In this document: positions 7,650 to 16,906 of the stretch, in pieces | Layout: each line of letters begins with the position of its first letter | Position numbering within the stretch: the stretch's first letter is position 1 | From: Gaeumannomyces sp. JS-464 | Taxonomy: Eukaryota > Ascomycota > Sordariomycetes > Magnaporthales > Magnaporthaceae | Length of the DNA: 16,906 bases | Direction of reading: 5' to 3' | Assembly (NCBI GenBank): GCA_002197995.1 | Contig: NGZR01000026.1 | Location: forward strand, 1-16,906 | Position numbers and translations under genes: made by a program | The notes under the pieces: model-generated | Told to the model about the DNA's origin: nothing | The model's input: the letters and a program-made list of their open reading frames with translations, nothing else | The model's database searches: none

Positions 7650-10600
7650 ACACACTCTACGGCGACACGGACGGGCTTACCCCTCACGCACGACTCGTAC
7701 ACCACACCACACGGCTACCTCTACCTGCTTACCACGGACCCCTTTCGCACCACTCTACACGTCGTCTGCACACACGGACTTTACACCCCCGCGCGTGTCG
7801 ACACACTTACCACACTACCGCGACACTCACCCGCCGGCCGCTTCGACGGCCGGCGGGACTGTTCGCCTGCTGACGACTACCGACGGCCGGACGCCTACTT
7901 CTTACTCCGTCTACACACCGTGCGGGACGGTACTCACCCGCGTTCTGGCACACGGACTTCCGACCTTACGACGGCGTTCACGCCGTTACTCCTGCACGAC
8001 TGGTACGCTTCGCGGCACCTGCCCTGTCGGACCACACCCGCACACACACACCACACTTACTCTGACACTGACGCGGTTCCTCTCGTACCTACACGCTCAC
8101 ACTTACCCACTTGCGGCGACGGTCACTCACGTACGGGTACACACACCTACACCCTGTCTCACCGACCGGTCTACACACCCCACGCTCACCGTTCCCTACT
8201 TACGTGGGTGACACCACACTCCACACCGCTTACCCGACACTTCTGCTTCGGTACTGACTACGGACACGACGCCGACCACTCGACACGGACTCACACACAC
8301 ACGACCGTCGCTACTGACACCGCTTGGCCGCCACCACACGCCACGTTACTCCCTGTGGTACACCTTTTCTGGCACCCTCTACGCCTCACACACTTTCGAC
8401 GGGACCTACACACGGACTCGACTACGGCCACCACCTTTCACTGGTTTGTACTTCACCACCTGACACACACTCACACACACTCACACGGGGACCTTTACCC
8501 CTTTTGTTCTACCTGGACGACTTTCTGTTCTCCACTGACGCCCCCTTACGGACCACCCTGCGTTACTGGTTACACACACTGTGCCGCCCCACGCCACACA
8601 CCTCCCCACCCTGACCACACTGTCTTCACCCCGGGTCCGCCCGCGACGGGACCGTTACACGACCCACGACACGTTGGACCGCGACACTCCACGCCCCGCT
8701 TACACTTGACACTACACGTACACACACACACACACACTACGGACGTACGTGGTACTTTCACCCGGCGCCGACACGCTCCCACCCTACTTCTACCACCCTC
8801 CTACTGTCTTTCACCACACTGTCACACACCTACGACGTCACACGCTCACACACGGGTCTTCTTTCCCCGCTGACTTCTGCCACGCCCGTTCCCTGGCTGT
8901 GGTTTCGCTACGACTACGTACGACTACGGGACCACGTGGGACACTCTCGTTACACTCCACTTCACTGCGCGTCACCTACACTTACGACTGACCGACGGCA
9001 CTTTGGCTACCCTTACACGACGACGTCACTACGTTACCTCCCGCCGTTTACCCCGCGCTTGGTCACACACTTACCTTTGCTGTGACCACTTCACGACGCA
9101 CCTGGGCACGACACACTCACCACTTGCGTCACACCACCCGCTTTCCGGCCACTCGCACACTGCTACTGTTTTACACTTACGACCACGTCACGACTTCCCC
9201 CTGTCCGTACCCACGTTCTACACGTCGGTTGTTACACCCGTGCGCCGGACCGGCCGACACGCCTGCCTACACGGCGTCGGCACACCCACGTTGCTGGACA
9301 CGCCCCCGGCCGGTTGCCCGGCTACGTGGCGACCCTGCCCCCGGCGCGTCCACCCACACACGGCCCACACCGCACCCCACACCCCTTACGACGCCACACC
9401 CTTACTCCCGACACGTTACCGGACTCTGTTTTGCCGACCTTCCCTACTCACTACTTCTACTCACACCCACGACGGCTGTTCACCCTTGGACGACCCTGCT
9501 GCGGTTACTGACGTACCGACCCTGCGTGACGACACTTACTTCCCCCCGCGGACTTTTCACACGGGGCGTCGGGGCGCACCCGGACCCACACCACGACACG
9601 TGCTGGGCTCTTCCGGCCACTTACACACCCCTACTCTCCGACCACACCCCGTTTCCACGGTGACCGGGCCGTTACACGACACGACACACACGACTACACC
9701 TCTGCCCGGGGCCCCCGCCGTCGCTCCGCGTTCACGTTGCGTTGCCGCGACACACACACCCACCACTCCACGGCGCACGGACACTACTTACACCCTGCTT
9801 CCCTTCGCCACTACCGGGGCGCTACGCGCCCCTTTGACACACCGGACACCTTCCCTACTGGCTTACGGACTCGGCTACACCCACCGTCCACACCTGCTGT
9901 CACCACTGGACACCCTTCCCCACCTTCGGTCCTTCACACGTTCCACTGACACGTACTTTGCTACCTCTCACCCGACGACTCTGCACCTACGACGACCACG
10001 CTCTACGCCGGGCTCACCGCCCTACGCCTTCGTCGCTACTCTCCACCGGCCGCCTACCTCCCTACGGGCGTCGTTTCTACCCCACGGGCGGGGTACTGGG
10101 TGGGACCGCTTGACGCGCCACTCCACTTTTCACGGGCTACGTACACTTCGGCACGGTGACGTTGTTACCACCACGTCCTTACGCGGACTTCCGACCTTCC
10201 ACTGGCCACCCGTCCTGCTGTCACACGACTGTACTACACCGCCTTGTGGTGTCTGACTACGCGTCCACCTCCGGCACCCTTACACCCCCGCTCGGTCACT
10301 CCCGCACTCGCACGTTCTGCTTACCCACACACACACTGGCCCACCTACGTGTCGGACCACTTCGACACGGCCCACCGTTCACACCACACACGTACACCGG
10401 GCTTCTTACCACTACTTTACACACGTTGACGACACTGGACTGACACGGCCACACACACTCGCCCCCGACGTCCTACACTCACTTCGCTTACCCTCACTAC
10501 ACACACCTGACACGACCGACACCTGCTACTCCTGACGGGACACACCTTCGGCGGTACACCCACGCTACCTACGACTGTTCGACTTACGTCTTTCGCCCCT

Positions 10601-11639
10601 ACTACCTCACACACTTTGACCGACTCGACTTTGCACCGTCACGACACCCGCTGCGACGCCTCCACCCACGACGTTTCCTCTGGCTTACCCCACTTCACGT
10701 ACTACGTTCACCCACTCTTTCGGGTCCACGCGTTACACTGCTCCTACCTCACACACTCCACTCCGACACACACACTCACGGACTCGGTCGACTGACTGCG
10801 CCGACACGCTCTCACCCTACCGTCACCTTCACTTACCGCGTGCGGGTTGTTACCACCCCACACACCACGCACCTACACTGCTTGACCTCCTCGGTCCGTG
10901 TTCACACGACCGGGTCGCTGACGACCCACTTACCGCCACGCACTCCTTGCCGACACGCGCGGTCCTCGGTCCCCGCCGGGTACTTACCGCGACCGGGCTA
11001 CTACACCACCCCCCGACGACGGACGCTACCGTTCCCGACACGCTTTTGTCCCCCGGCGACACACACCCGACTGCTGGCCTGACGCCGGGCGGACGTGCAC
11101 CCACGCGACGACACCGCTGGACTGACTCCGCCGGCGCACACGTCTGGTCACCGACGCGCTCCCTTTCACACCACTTTCACCGTGCTACTTTACACCCCTC
11201 TTTTCCACACGTGCTTTTCACTCTTCGACTCACCTCTACCTTGTGCGCTACTCGTCTCTGGCCGGTACTTACGCTTTACACACGACACACTTACCCTCCC
11301 ACTTTACGACGCACGCACTTCCCACACCTACCTCGACCTCGTCGCACGGACGCTTTACCACGACGGCTCGGCGTCACACACCACTACCGGGGCTCTCACC
11401 CCTCTGTGGCGCCCCGTTCCACGGGGACCTCGGTACGGCGCGTCACCCACACACACGCACTCCTCTGCACACACTTACCACACCTCGGGCCTGGGCCACG
11501 ACTTCACACACTTTGACGCTGTTGCCGCTTCACCTCGCCGTTACCTACGGCACACTCCCTGTTGGTTTCTTTTCCTCCGCTTACTGACTACTGCTTACAC
11601 GTTCACGCGGTACTCCTACCCTGACTCCGACGGTCACAC
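7650..11639 (-). rRNA. 28S (LSU) rRNA, complete
   Basis: Full large-subunit rRNA on the minus strand; it crosses the unit junction at 11058. Decoded plus-strand landmarks from 3' to 5' are CTCAGCAGATCGTAACAACA near 7684-7709, TTCCGACTTAGAGGCGTTCA near 7958-7981, the sarcin-ricin loop CGGTTCCTCTCGTACT at 8074-8089, the peptidyl-transferase segment AAAACTAACCTGTCTCACGA around 8139-8166, CTATGAACGCTTGGCCGCCA at about 8310-8339, CCATCTTTCGGGTCC near 10712-10730, and TCCTCCGCTTATGATATGC near 11573-11596. About 3990 encoded nt decode to roughly 3.2 kb, slightly short of the usual 3.3-3.4 kb, which fits deletion-type errors. I saw no intron, although I compared landmarks rather than every base. The 3' end is placed by analogy with yeast 25S, good to about 10 nt. 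Confidence 0.93.
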
Positions 11640-11833
11640 CCTACACGACACGACTACGGGGTTTTACGCGGCTGGACACGCCCGCCGGGACACCCCGACG
11701 CGACGGCGCGTTTTACACCCGCGACGTTACCTGCGCTCACGGGTCCTACGCGACGACCCGCCGACTGTACTTGGGGGCCCGACCCGCCGGCGGCCGGGTG
11801 CCCCACACCACCCACACGCGGGCTGACGTGGTG
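11640..11833 (-). other. ITS2, second copy
   Basis: Repeat of 596-793 with a few indels, for example one T fewer at the LSU border and CCCCGACGC where copy 1 has CCCTCCGACGC. Useful for building an ITS2 consensus. Confidence 0.87.
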
Positions 11834-12023
11834 ACACACTGACCGCTCGACACCACGGCACTGCCCGCCGGACACTACGGCGGGCGCACACTGTGCGTTC
11901 ACACACGACTTCGACTGACTTCACCTGACACTTCTGCACACTTCACCACTACCTTACTCGCACTTTCGCTGCGTTCTTCACTCGACTGCCACGACACCCA
12001 CACGACACTCCGTTGACACGTTT
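11834..12023 (-). rRNA. 5.8S rRNA, second copy
   Basis: Repeat of 794-991 but 8 encoded nt shorter. It restores GTTCAAAGATTCG at about 11898-11915, where copy 1 lacks one A. Near 12004-12023 it loses a G and the second TTG of CCGTTGTTGAAAG, positions invariant in working 5.8S genes. So neither copy is exact, and the differences are best read as sequencing error. Confidence 0.94.
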
Positions 12024-12182
12024 ACACTTACTTGTTTTTTTCCTCACGACTACCACCACACACTTCACGACGTTTGACACCCTCCGGCGGCTTCGGGCCC
12101 CACGGGGCCGTCGTCCCCCGACACGCACACACGTACACACGGTACACGGTTCACCACGGGGTTGGACGTTTTCACACCTCTT
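12024..12182 (-). other. ITS1, second copy
   Basis: Repeat of 992-1162, 12 encoded nt shorter. Losses fall mainly in T, G and AC runs, such as the T run near 12035 and the TTTTTT run near 12170. Confidence 0.86.
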
Positions 12183-14772
12183 TACACTGACTCCCTCCGC
12201 TGGTTCACCCACACCGACGACCCTGTTACCGACCTTTTACCTTCCTCTACACACCGACCCGACGTTCGTACCACACTTCCGGCACCTGGGTGGTACGTTG
12301 CCCACCCTCCCTGGGCCACGTCCGACACGGCCTCACCTGACGCCGTCACACTCGGTACGTACGCGACCGGCGGTGGTACCACACACGGACGGGACCGTAC
12401 ACTCACACCGCACACGCTGACTGACCTTGCGCTTACCTACGGGACTTCCTCGTTGACACGACGCACACTACACTGCACACTGCTCTACCTCCCACGCACC
12501 GACCACACACACGTTTACCACACGACTTACCCGGGCCTCTCGCCACACGGACACGGACCTCGCTGGCTGTCACGTGTACGCGCGCGTGCGGCCCACGACC
12601 ACCTACACGGGCACTCACCACGACCCTTACTTGCCTCACACACCTCCACTCGGCTGACGCCGACTACGTCCCTACACACACGCCTGCGCGCCGCCACACA
12701 CGCGACCGCGGGCTACTTTACGCACGGTTACGGTCTCGTTCGTTACTGCACTTACACGCCACCACACACCTCCCACACCTACACGACCGGCCACTGCACC
12801 CACACCCACCACACACCACACGACACACACGCCTCACACTCTGTCACACTCCTCGTGTGTCTGGACCCTGGTGACGTCCCCGTGTGACGTCACACTTACA
12901 CGCCGCACGGCCCACTTTTCACGTTGGCACGACGCACCACACACTCCCGGGCTTTCGCCCCGACGCTCGGACCTTTACTCTTACGCCCTCCGACGACGGA
13001 CCCACCCCCGCGTCACACGTCTCTGACACCCTTCCCCCTACGGCGTGGACCCTTACGGGCTCGGCTGCGGACTTGGCCACTTGTACGCACTGCGCTGACG
13101 GTTTTCACACCGTCCGCGGCGGCCGGCCACGCTGTTCCCGCTGTTCGTACCTCGACGCGCCTTTACGGCTGTCCCCGGCACACTTTGACGGGTGTCGCCA
13201 CCGCTGGGTGCCTACGCGCTTACCGTTGTTTTACCGACGGGACCACGCCACCCCACCCTGCTGCGCTGTCACACCACGGCCGCTTCACCGGGCACGACGA
13301 CCGCTGCGGCTACACGCACACCACTTCACCCCCTGGTGGTGCCCTTCCGTCACACTCTTTACACGTTTCACGCCTTGCGACCACTACCCCCCCACGACAC
13401 CCCACACCTGTACCTTTCGTGTACGGTGCCGACGGCGGTCACACACACACACTACACCACCCGCCCGACTCCCTACGTCGGCACTACGTTTACGGTTACA
13501 CGACACACCACCGGTACTGACCGTTTCGACTCCCCTACACCTTCGTTCCTGACTTACACTGACACACACCACTCCTTGACCGACACTGCTTTCGCACGTA
13601 CGTTACGTCTTCACACTACACACTCCACACGACACTTTCACCCTCTGACCACACTTGACACTACCTGACCGCCCCCGACCTGTCCCTACTTACACTCACT
13701 TACCGGCGGTCCTACGACACACCCACACCACACACACTACGACACCCACCACCGTCCTACTTCTACTTACTTCCACTGCTACACTGTACTTCGACGCACT
13801 ACGGCCTGCTTTGACACCACCTCTACACTTTTTTCACACACGTACACACACGTCCTGGTTCCCCGCCACCGCCCACGTACACACGGGCACTGGGGCTCCC
13901 CACGACGGGACACACGGCCCGGCCGGACCCACGTGCACCGCGGTGACGGCGGACCCGGCCACGCCACGGCCCACACGGTTCACACCTACCGACGCTTTTT
14001 ACACCTGCACACCACACCTTTACACTACTACCGCTACTTGGACGCTGGACACTTACCCGCGGCTGCTGGCACCCACGACCTTGCCCTCCACACTTGTTCC
14101 TCGTTACACGACGACTTTACACACTTGTACCTCACTTCCACACTTACCACACGACCCCACACACACGACGCCCTGTACTCACGTACTTTCTCGTCACCTA
14201 CCCTCTCGCCGTGTCGGCACTTGGGTACACTTTGCGCGCCCTGCTGCCTTCCTTGGACTGTACACACGCCGTTTCTCACGGCGTTTTCTCTCCGGGGTCG
14301 ACGCCCTACACCCCTCCGTTACCCCGTTGTCACCCACCGGCTGGCCACACGACCCCACGCCGTCGACACACGTTGACTACGGGCACGACACACTTTGACA
14401 CTGACACCCACTCGCCGCACACGGCCGTGCGACTTCGACGACACGTTACTCACTGACACTCACCCACGTGACGCCCGGACGGGCACTTGGCTTTTACACT
14501 CTACACTACACACTACCACCCCCTTCCGACACGTCGGGGTTTCACGCACTGTACTTACGCTCTACGACACTTACCCACCGGTTTCCACTGTACGTACACG
14601 GTACCTACTCACACACACACACGACTACACCTGACTTTACACTGACGCCACTTCGCACGTTTCGCTGTACTACACTTGCTTACTACCTTACGACACTGCA
14701 CTGGCTTACACTCTTTACACGACCACACGCCACTGACTGACCTACCTGGCACGACACTCACACCCACGGTAC
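12183..14772 (-). rRNA. 18S (SSU) rRNA with group I intron, second copy
   Basis: Repeat of 1163-3820, 68 encoded nt shorter. It begins with decoded TAATGATCCCTCCGC at 12183 and ends at decoded CAACCAGGTA at 14772. The 530 loop is intact at about 14055-14075, as TTACCGCGGCTGCTGGCACC. At the site matching copy-1 exception 3249 this copy reads TACCCTCTCGCC, which obeys the A-C rule and gives a sensible 18S. Near 12910 it lacks two bases of the exon GGCTCC beside the intron, most likely an error. Confidence 0.95.
12913..13327 (-). ncRNA. Group I intron S943, second copy
   Basis: Same intron as 1938-2365. The 5' splice border is cleaner here: decoded sense exon CCACCAGGGGT followed by GAATGTTGC. 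The R, S, P and Q core elements are again recognisable, with S as encoded GGACCTTTACTCTT near 12969-12982. Presence in both passes shows the intron is part of the repeating unit. Confidence 0.88.
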
Positions 14773-15406
14773 ACCTACTCGTGCGCCGGGGTTGGCCACC
14801 CGCCCGTTTCACCGGGGCGGACGACACTTACGTTACCTGGACGGGGGCGCCCTGACGGTTTTTGACGGCCTTCACGGCGCCCCGCCCCCTGACGGCGACC
14901 CGCCGGCACACGCGCCGGACGGTGCCCCGCGGGGCACTCCGCTTTCCCCCTCTCTGCTCCCCACGGCTGCCTTCGGCGGGCACCGACGGCCCCGGTCACG
15001 GGGGCCGGGTGCCGCCTACGGCCGCCCACGGACGGACGTCCTCGCCCCGGACGGTTCTGCTGTTCACGCGTCCCCGGCGGGTGGGTGTCTCCCGACTGCT
15101 CTTTTGACTCTTTGGCCACGGGGCACGCGGTCTTCACGACGCCCACACCCTTGGGCGGTACGCGCCCGGGGGCGCCACCCGCTTCACGGGCACGCCTGGT
15201 TGACGCGCACTGCGCCGTACGCGTGCGCCGCTCCACGGGGTTGGCCGCCGCCACTGGGCCGCCTTGACCCGACGGTGTGTCTCCTACCGACGGCTGCACT
15301 ACACCGGTCCACCGCGACCGACCGGCCTGTTCACACACTACGGGACCGCGCCGGGCCCACGCGCCCGCGTTGCACGGGGCTGGGCACGGCGTGCGCCCGC
15401 TGCACG

Positions 15407-15635
15407 CACACACCCCGTCTTTACGCGCCTGGGGCGGTCCACGACGGGGACACCTACACCTGCGGCGGGCGCGCACGTGGCACACACCCCGTCTTTACGC
15501 GCACCGACGTGCGGTCCACGACGGGGACACCTACACCACCCGCGGGCTGCCACGTGGCACACACCCCCGTCTTTACGCGCCGGGGGCGGTCCACGGGGGA
15601 CCTACACCCACCACGCGGGGGCGACACACGCTGCA
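15407..15635 (-). repeat. 63-bp spacer repeats, second copy
   Basis: Three units again, with CGTCTTT at about 15417, 15490 and 15569. The third unit has lost several bases (GGTCCACGGGGGACCTACACC). The unit number matches copy 1. Confidence 0.85.
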
Positions 15636-16068
15636 CACGCGGTCGACCTGGGCCCACACACGGCACCCTGTACACACCCACCTGCGCGCTGCACCCCACC
15701 CCGCTGACGACTCGGGGTGTTGCGCCCTTTGCCGGTCTCCCGGCTCCACGGCCCCCTTTCTCACTACTACCCCACCCGACCACTCGACTCCCGCGGGTTT
15801 TCCGCCCTGGGGGGTCCGGTGCCGCGACGCGACTTTTCCGACACACACTTACTTTTTACTGGGACGGTTTTACACACACTCGACCCCACCGGCCACCCAC
15901 ACACCCACTCTCCGCGTTGGGCCTCCACACACTTCGACCTTGGTCGTGGGGGCACCCTGACCTCGCCGCGCTTTTCGCCCCGCGGCCCGGGCACCCCCAC
16001 CCGGTCGACGTCCCACGGGGGGTTTACTTACGGCCTTACCGGGCGCTGTGACGCCACCTACACTACAC

Positions 16069-16173
16069 TTTTCACCCTACCCCTGCACCTTTTCACCCTA
16101 CCCCTGCACCTTTTCACCCTACCCCTGCACCTTTTCACCCTACCCCTGCACCTTTTCACCCTACCCCTGCACC
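16069..16173 (-). repeat. 18-bp tandem array, second copy
   Basis: Five perfect units of 21 encoded nt, exactly as at 5126-5230. An identical count and no internal indel contrast with the indel-rich surroundings. Confidence 0.94.
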
Positions 16174-16353
16174 TTTTCCTTCACCCCGCCTACCCTCGAC
16201 GCCACGCGGCGTCCCCACGGCCTACGCCGGGCGGTGCTACGGGGGTTTGTCACGCCTGGCGGGCGCCGTGGGCCACCTGACCACTTTTTCACCCTACCCT
16301 CGTACCTTTCCGCTTACCCACGCTACCCCTGTACCTTTGCACCACCTTGGCGT

Positions 16354-16783
16354 TTTTTTCTTTTTTTTTACTTCTTTTTTTTTTTTTTTACCGACACACT
16401 CGACGCGACTACGCACACCCTGGCTGCTTGTTTTACGGTTACTACTTACACACCACGCGGTTTTGGACTACACACCCGCGCGACTTTTTACTGTACCGGT
16501 TGTTTTACTACACTACCTTACACCTTACTTTTACTGCTTTTCACTTTGGCCACCACTTTTTTACTTACCCACTTTTACCTTTACACCCCTTACTACACAC
16601 TTCCACCCACCCTTGTTACACTTTGTTCACTTTTACCCACCCGTTTTTACACTTACTGTGTTACTTTCCACCTGCACTACACTGTTACTTACACACCTTT
16701 ACTCCGTTTCTACCTACACACCCTTTTACTTTCGTTTACTTACTTTACACTTTACTTTACTACTACACTGTTACGTTTTACCA
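16354..16783 (-). other. T-rich spacer tract, second copy
   Basis: Counterpart of 5408-5838. T runs near 16354-16390 are longer than in copy 1, as expected if homopolymer length is poorly read. Confidence 0.73.
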
Positions 16784-16906
16784 CCCTACCCCTGCACCCT
16801 TTCACCCCACCCCACCCTACCCCTGCACCTTTTACCACACCCCCACACACACTCTCGACGCCACCACGGCCCCCCACGGCCCCCACGGCCTACACCGACG
16901 CGGTGC

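Larger units (their letters stand above)
1..11057 (-). repeat. Complete rDNA repeat unit (circularly permuted)
   Basis: One full ribosomal DNA unit as written here, opening inside the 28S gene and closing at the same point. Minus-strand order is spacer, 18S, ITS1, 5.8S, ITS2, 28S, the standard eukaryotic polymerase I operon. The sequence of position 1 restarts at 11058. The encoded period is 11,057 nt, which I estimate as about 8.8-9 kb once the extra C residues are removed, normal for a filamentous fungus. The segment 5960-11057 occurs only once in the window, so errors there cannot be checked against a second copy. Confidence 0.93.
1..16906. other. Window-wide insertion of C after every A
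   Basis: On the given strand A is followed by C throughout; AA, AG and AT do not occur apart from single events at 3249 (CAT) and 7018 (TAAC). T, G and C are followed by any base. Removing one C after each A turns the whole window into normal rDNA: runs of AC become runs of A, and ACC becomes AC. On the rRNA-sense strand the same thing reads as a G inserted before every T. The T residues of the given strand are untouched, so the change is strand-asymmetric. Consequences are no ATG on either strand (apart from the CAT at 3248-3250), no TAA or TAG on plus, and inflated lengths by about a quarter. The pattern is seen directly; its cause is inferred to be technical. Confidence 0.97.
11058..16906 (-). 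repeat. Second, partial rDNA unit
   Basis: Direct head-to-tail repeat of 1-5959, ending inside the spacer. It is 5849 nt against 5959 nt in the first pass, a net loss of 110 nt spread over many one- to few-base indels. Differences keep the A-then-C rule, for example one AC unit fewer in a run, or a lost G between two AC units. Some fall in invariant rRNA, such as the missing TTG within the 5.8S start near 12011-12015. This pattern suits uncorrected long-read error better than real divergence between array units. Tandem array and over-assembled circle are both possible. Confidence 0.9.
14773..16906 (-). other. 5' ETS and intergenic spacer, second copy, partial
   Basis: Repeat of 3821-5959, cut by the window end. 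It contains the 63-bp repeats, block A (near 15756-15890), the 18-bp array, block B copy 1 and the T-rich tract, and ends within block B copy 2. No gene is seen. Confidence 0.87.

Noticed and set aside
4324..8211. Open reading frame of 1295 codons on plus
   Set aside because: It spans spacer and the 28S 3' end. It stays open because TAA and TAG cannot occur on plus and the text is T- and C-rich. The product would lack Lys, Glu, Gln, Ile and internal Met, being mostly Thr, His, Pro, Leu and Arg. There is no ATG.
7650..11639. Intron in 28S
   Set aside because: The conserved landmarks I checked follow each other at about the expected spacing, and total length is slightly short rather than long.
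1..16906. Kinetoplastid-style cryptogene or Physarum-style C-insertion editing
   Set aside because: The minus strand at first looks T-poor like a pre-edited transcript, but the underlying sequence is nuclear fungal rDNA and no T is missing. Instead a G precedes each T. Physarum inserts C in mitochondrial RNA at spaced sites, not after every A in DNA.
1..16906. Synthetic data-storage DNA or simple low-complexity sequence
   Set aside because: The decoded text is rRNA with correct order, lengths and structures, and has natural spacer repeats.

Overview
This window is fungal nuclear ribosomal DNA in disguise. Throughout the given strand every A is followed by C. AA, AG and AT are essentially absent, and I found only two exceptions by eye, at 3249 and 7018. 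If the C after each A is removed (AC to A, so ACAC to AA and ACC to AC), the text becomes recognisable eukaryotic rRNA on the minus strand. Example: 3099-3119 becomes the universal SSU 530-loop complement ACCGCGGCTGCTGGCACC. The decoded 5.8S gene is 158 nt, the normal fungal length. Coordinates below are those of the window as given; true lengths are about 80% of them. 'Decoded' means after this C removal.

Layout, all genes on the minus strand: 28S 5' part (1-595), ITS2 (596-793), 5.8S (794-991), ITS1 (992-1162), 18S (1163-3820) split by a group I intron (1938-2365), then external transcribed plus intergenic spacer (3821-7649), then a complete 28S (7650-11639). At 11058 the sequence of position 1 begins again, so the period is 11,057 nt (roughly 9 kb decoded). 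The second pass runs through ITS2, 5.8S, ITS1, 18S with the same intron, and part of the spacer to 16906. The window is therefore about 1.5 head-to-tail rDNA units, either a tandem array or an unclosed circular or concatemeric assembly of one unit.

Organism: the 18S 3' end (sense AACCAGCGGAGGGATCATTA), the ITS sequences and the intron point to a filamentous ascomycete, class Sordariomycetes. From memory the ITS most resembles Magnaporthales (Gaeumannomyces or Magnaporthiopsis type), but that order-level call is tentative.

The spacer holds three kinds of repeats: three units of about 63 bp decoded, five perfect 18-bp units, and about 25 scattered copies of a related core CACCTACCCTGCAC. It also has two duplicated blocks and a strongly A-rich (minus strand) tract. 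No protein gene is supported. The long reading frames exist because TAA and TAG cannot occur on the plus strand, and ATG is missing from both strands apart from one CAT at the exception site.

The two passes differ by many small indels, including in universally conserved rRNA positions, which looks like unpolished long-read error. The A-to-AC change is strand-asymmetric and acts on each base, so it is most simply a data-level artefact imposed on one strand of text rather than a property of the organism's DNA. I cannot prove the cause from sequence alone.
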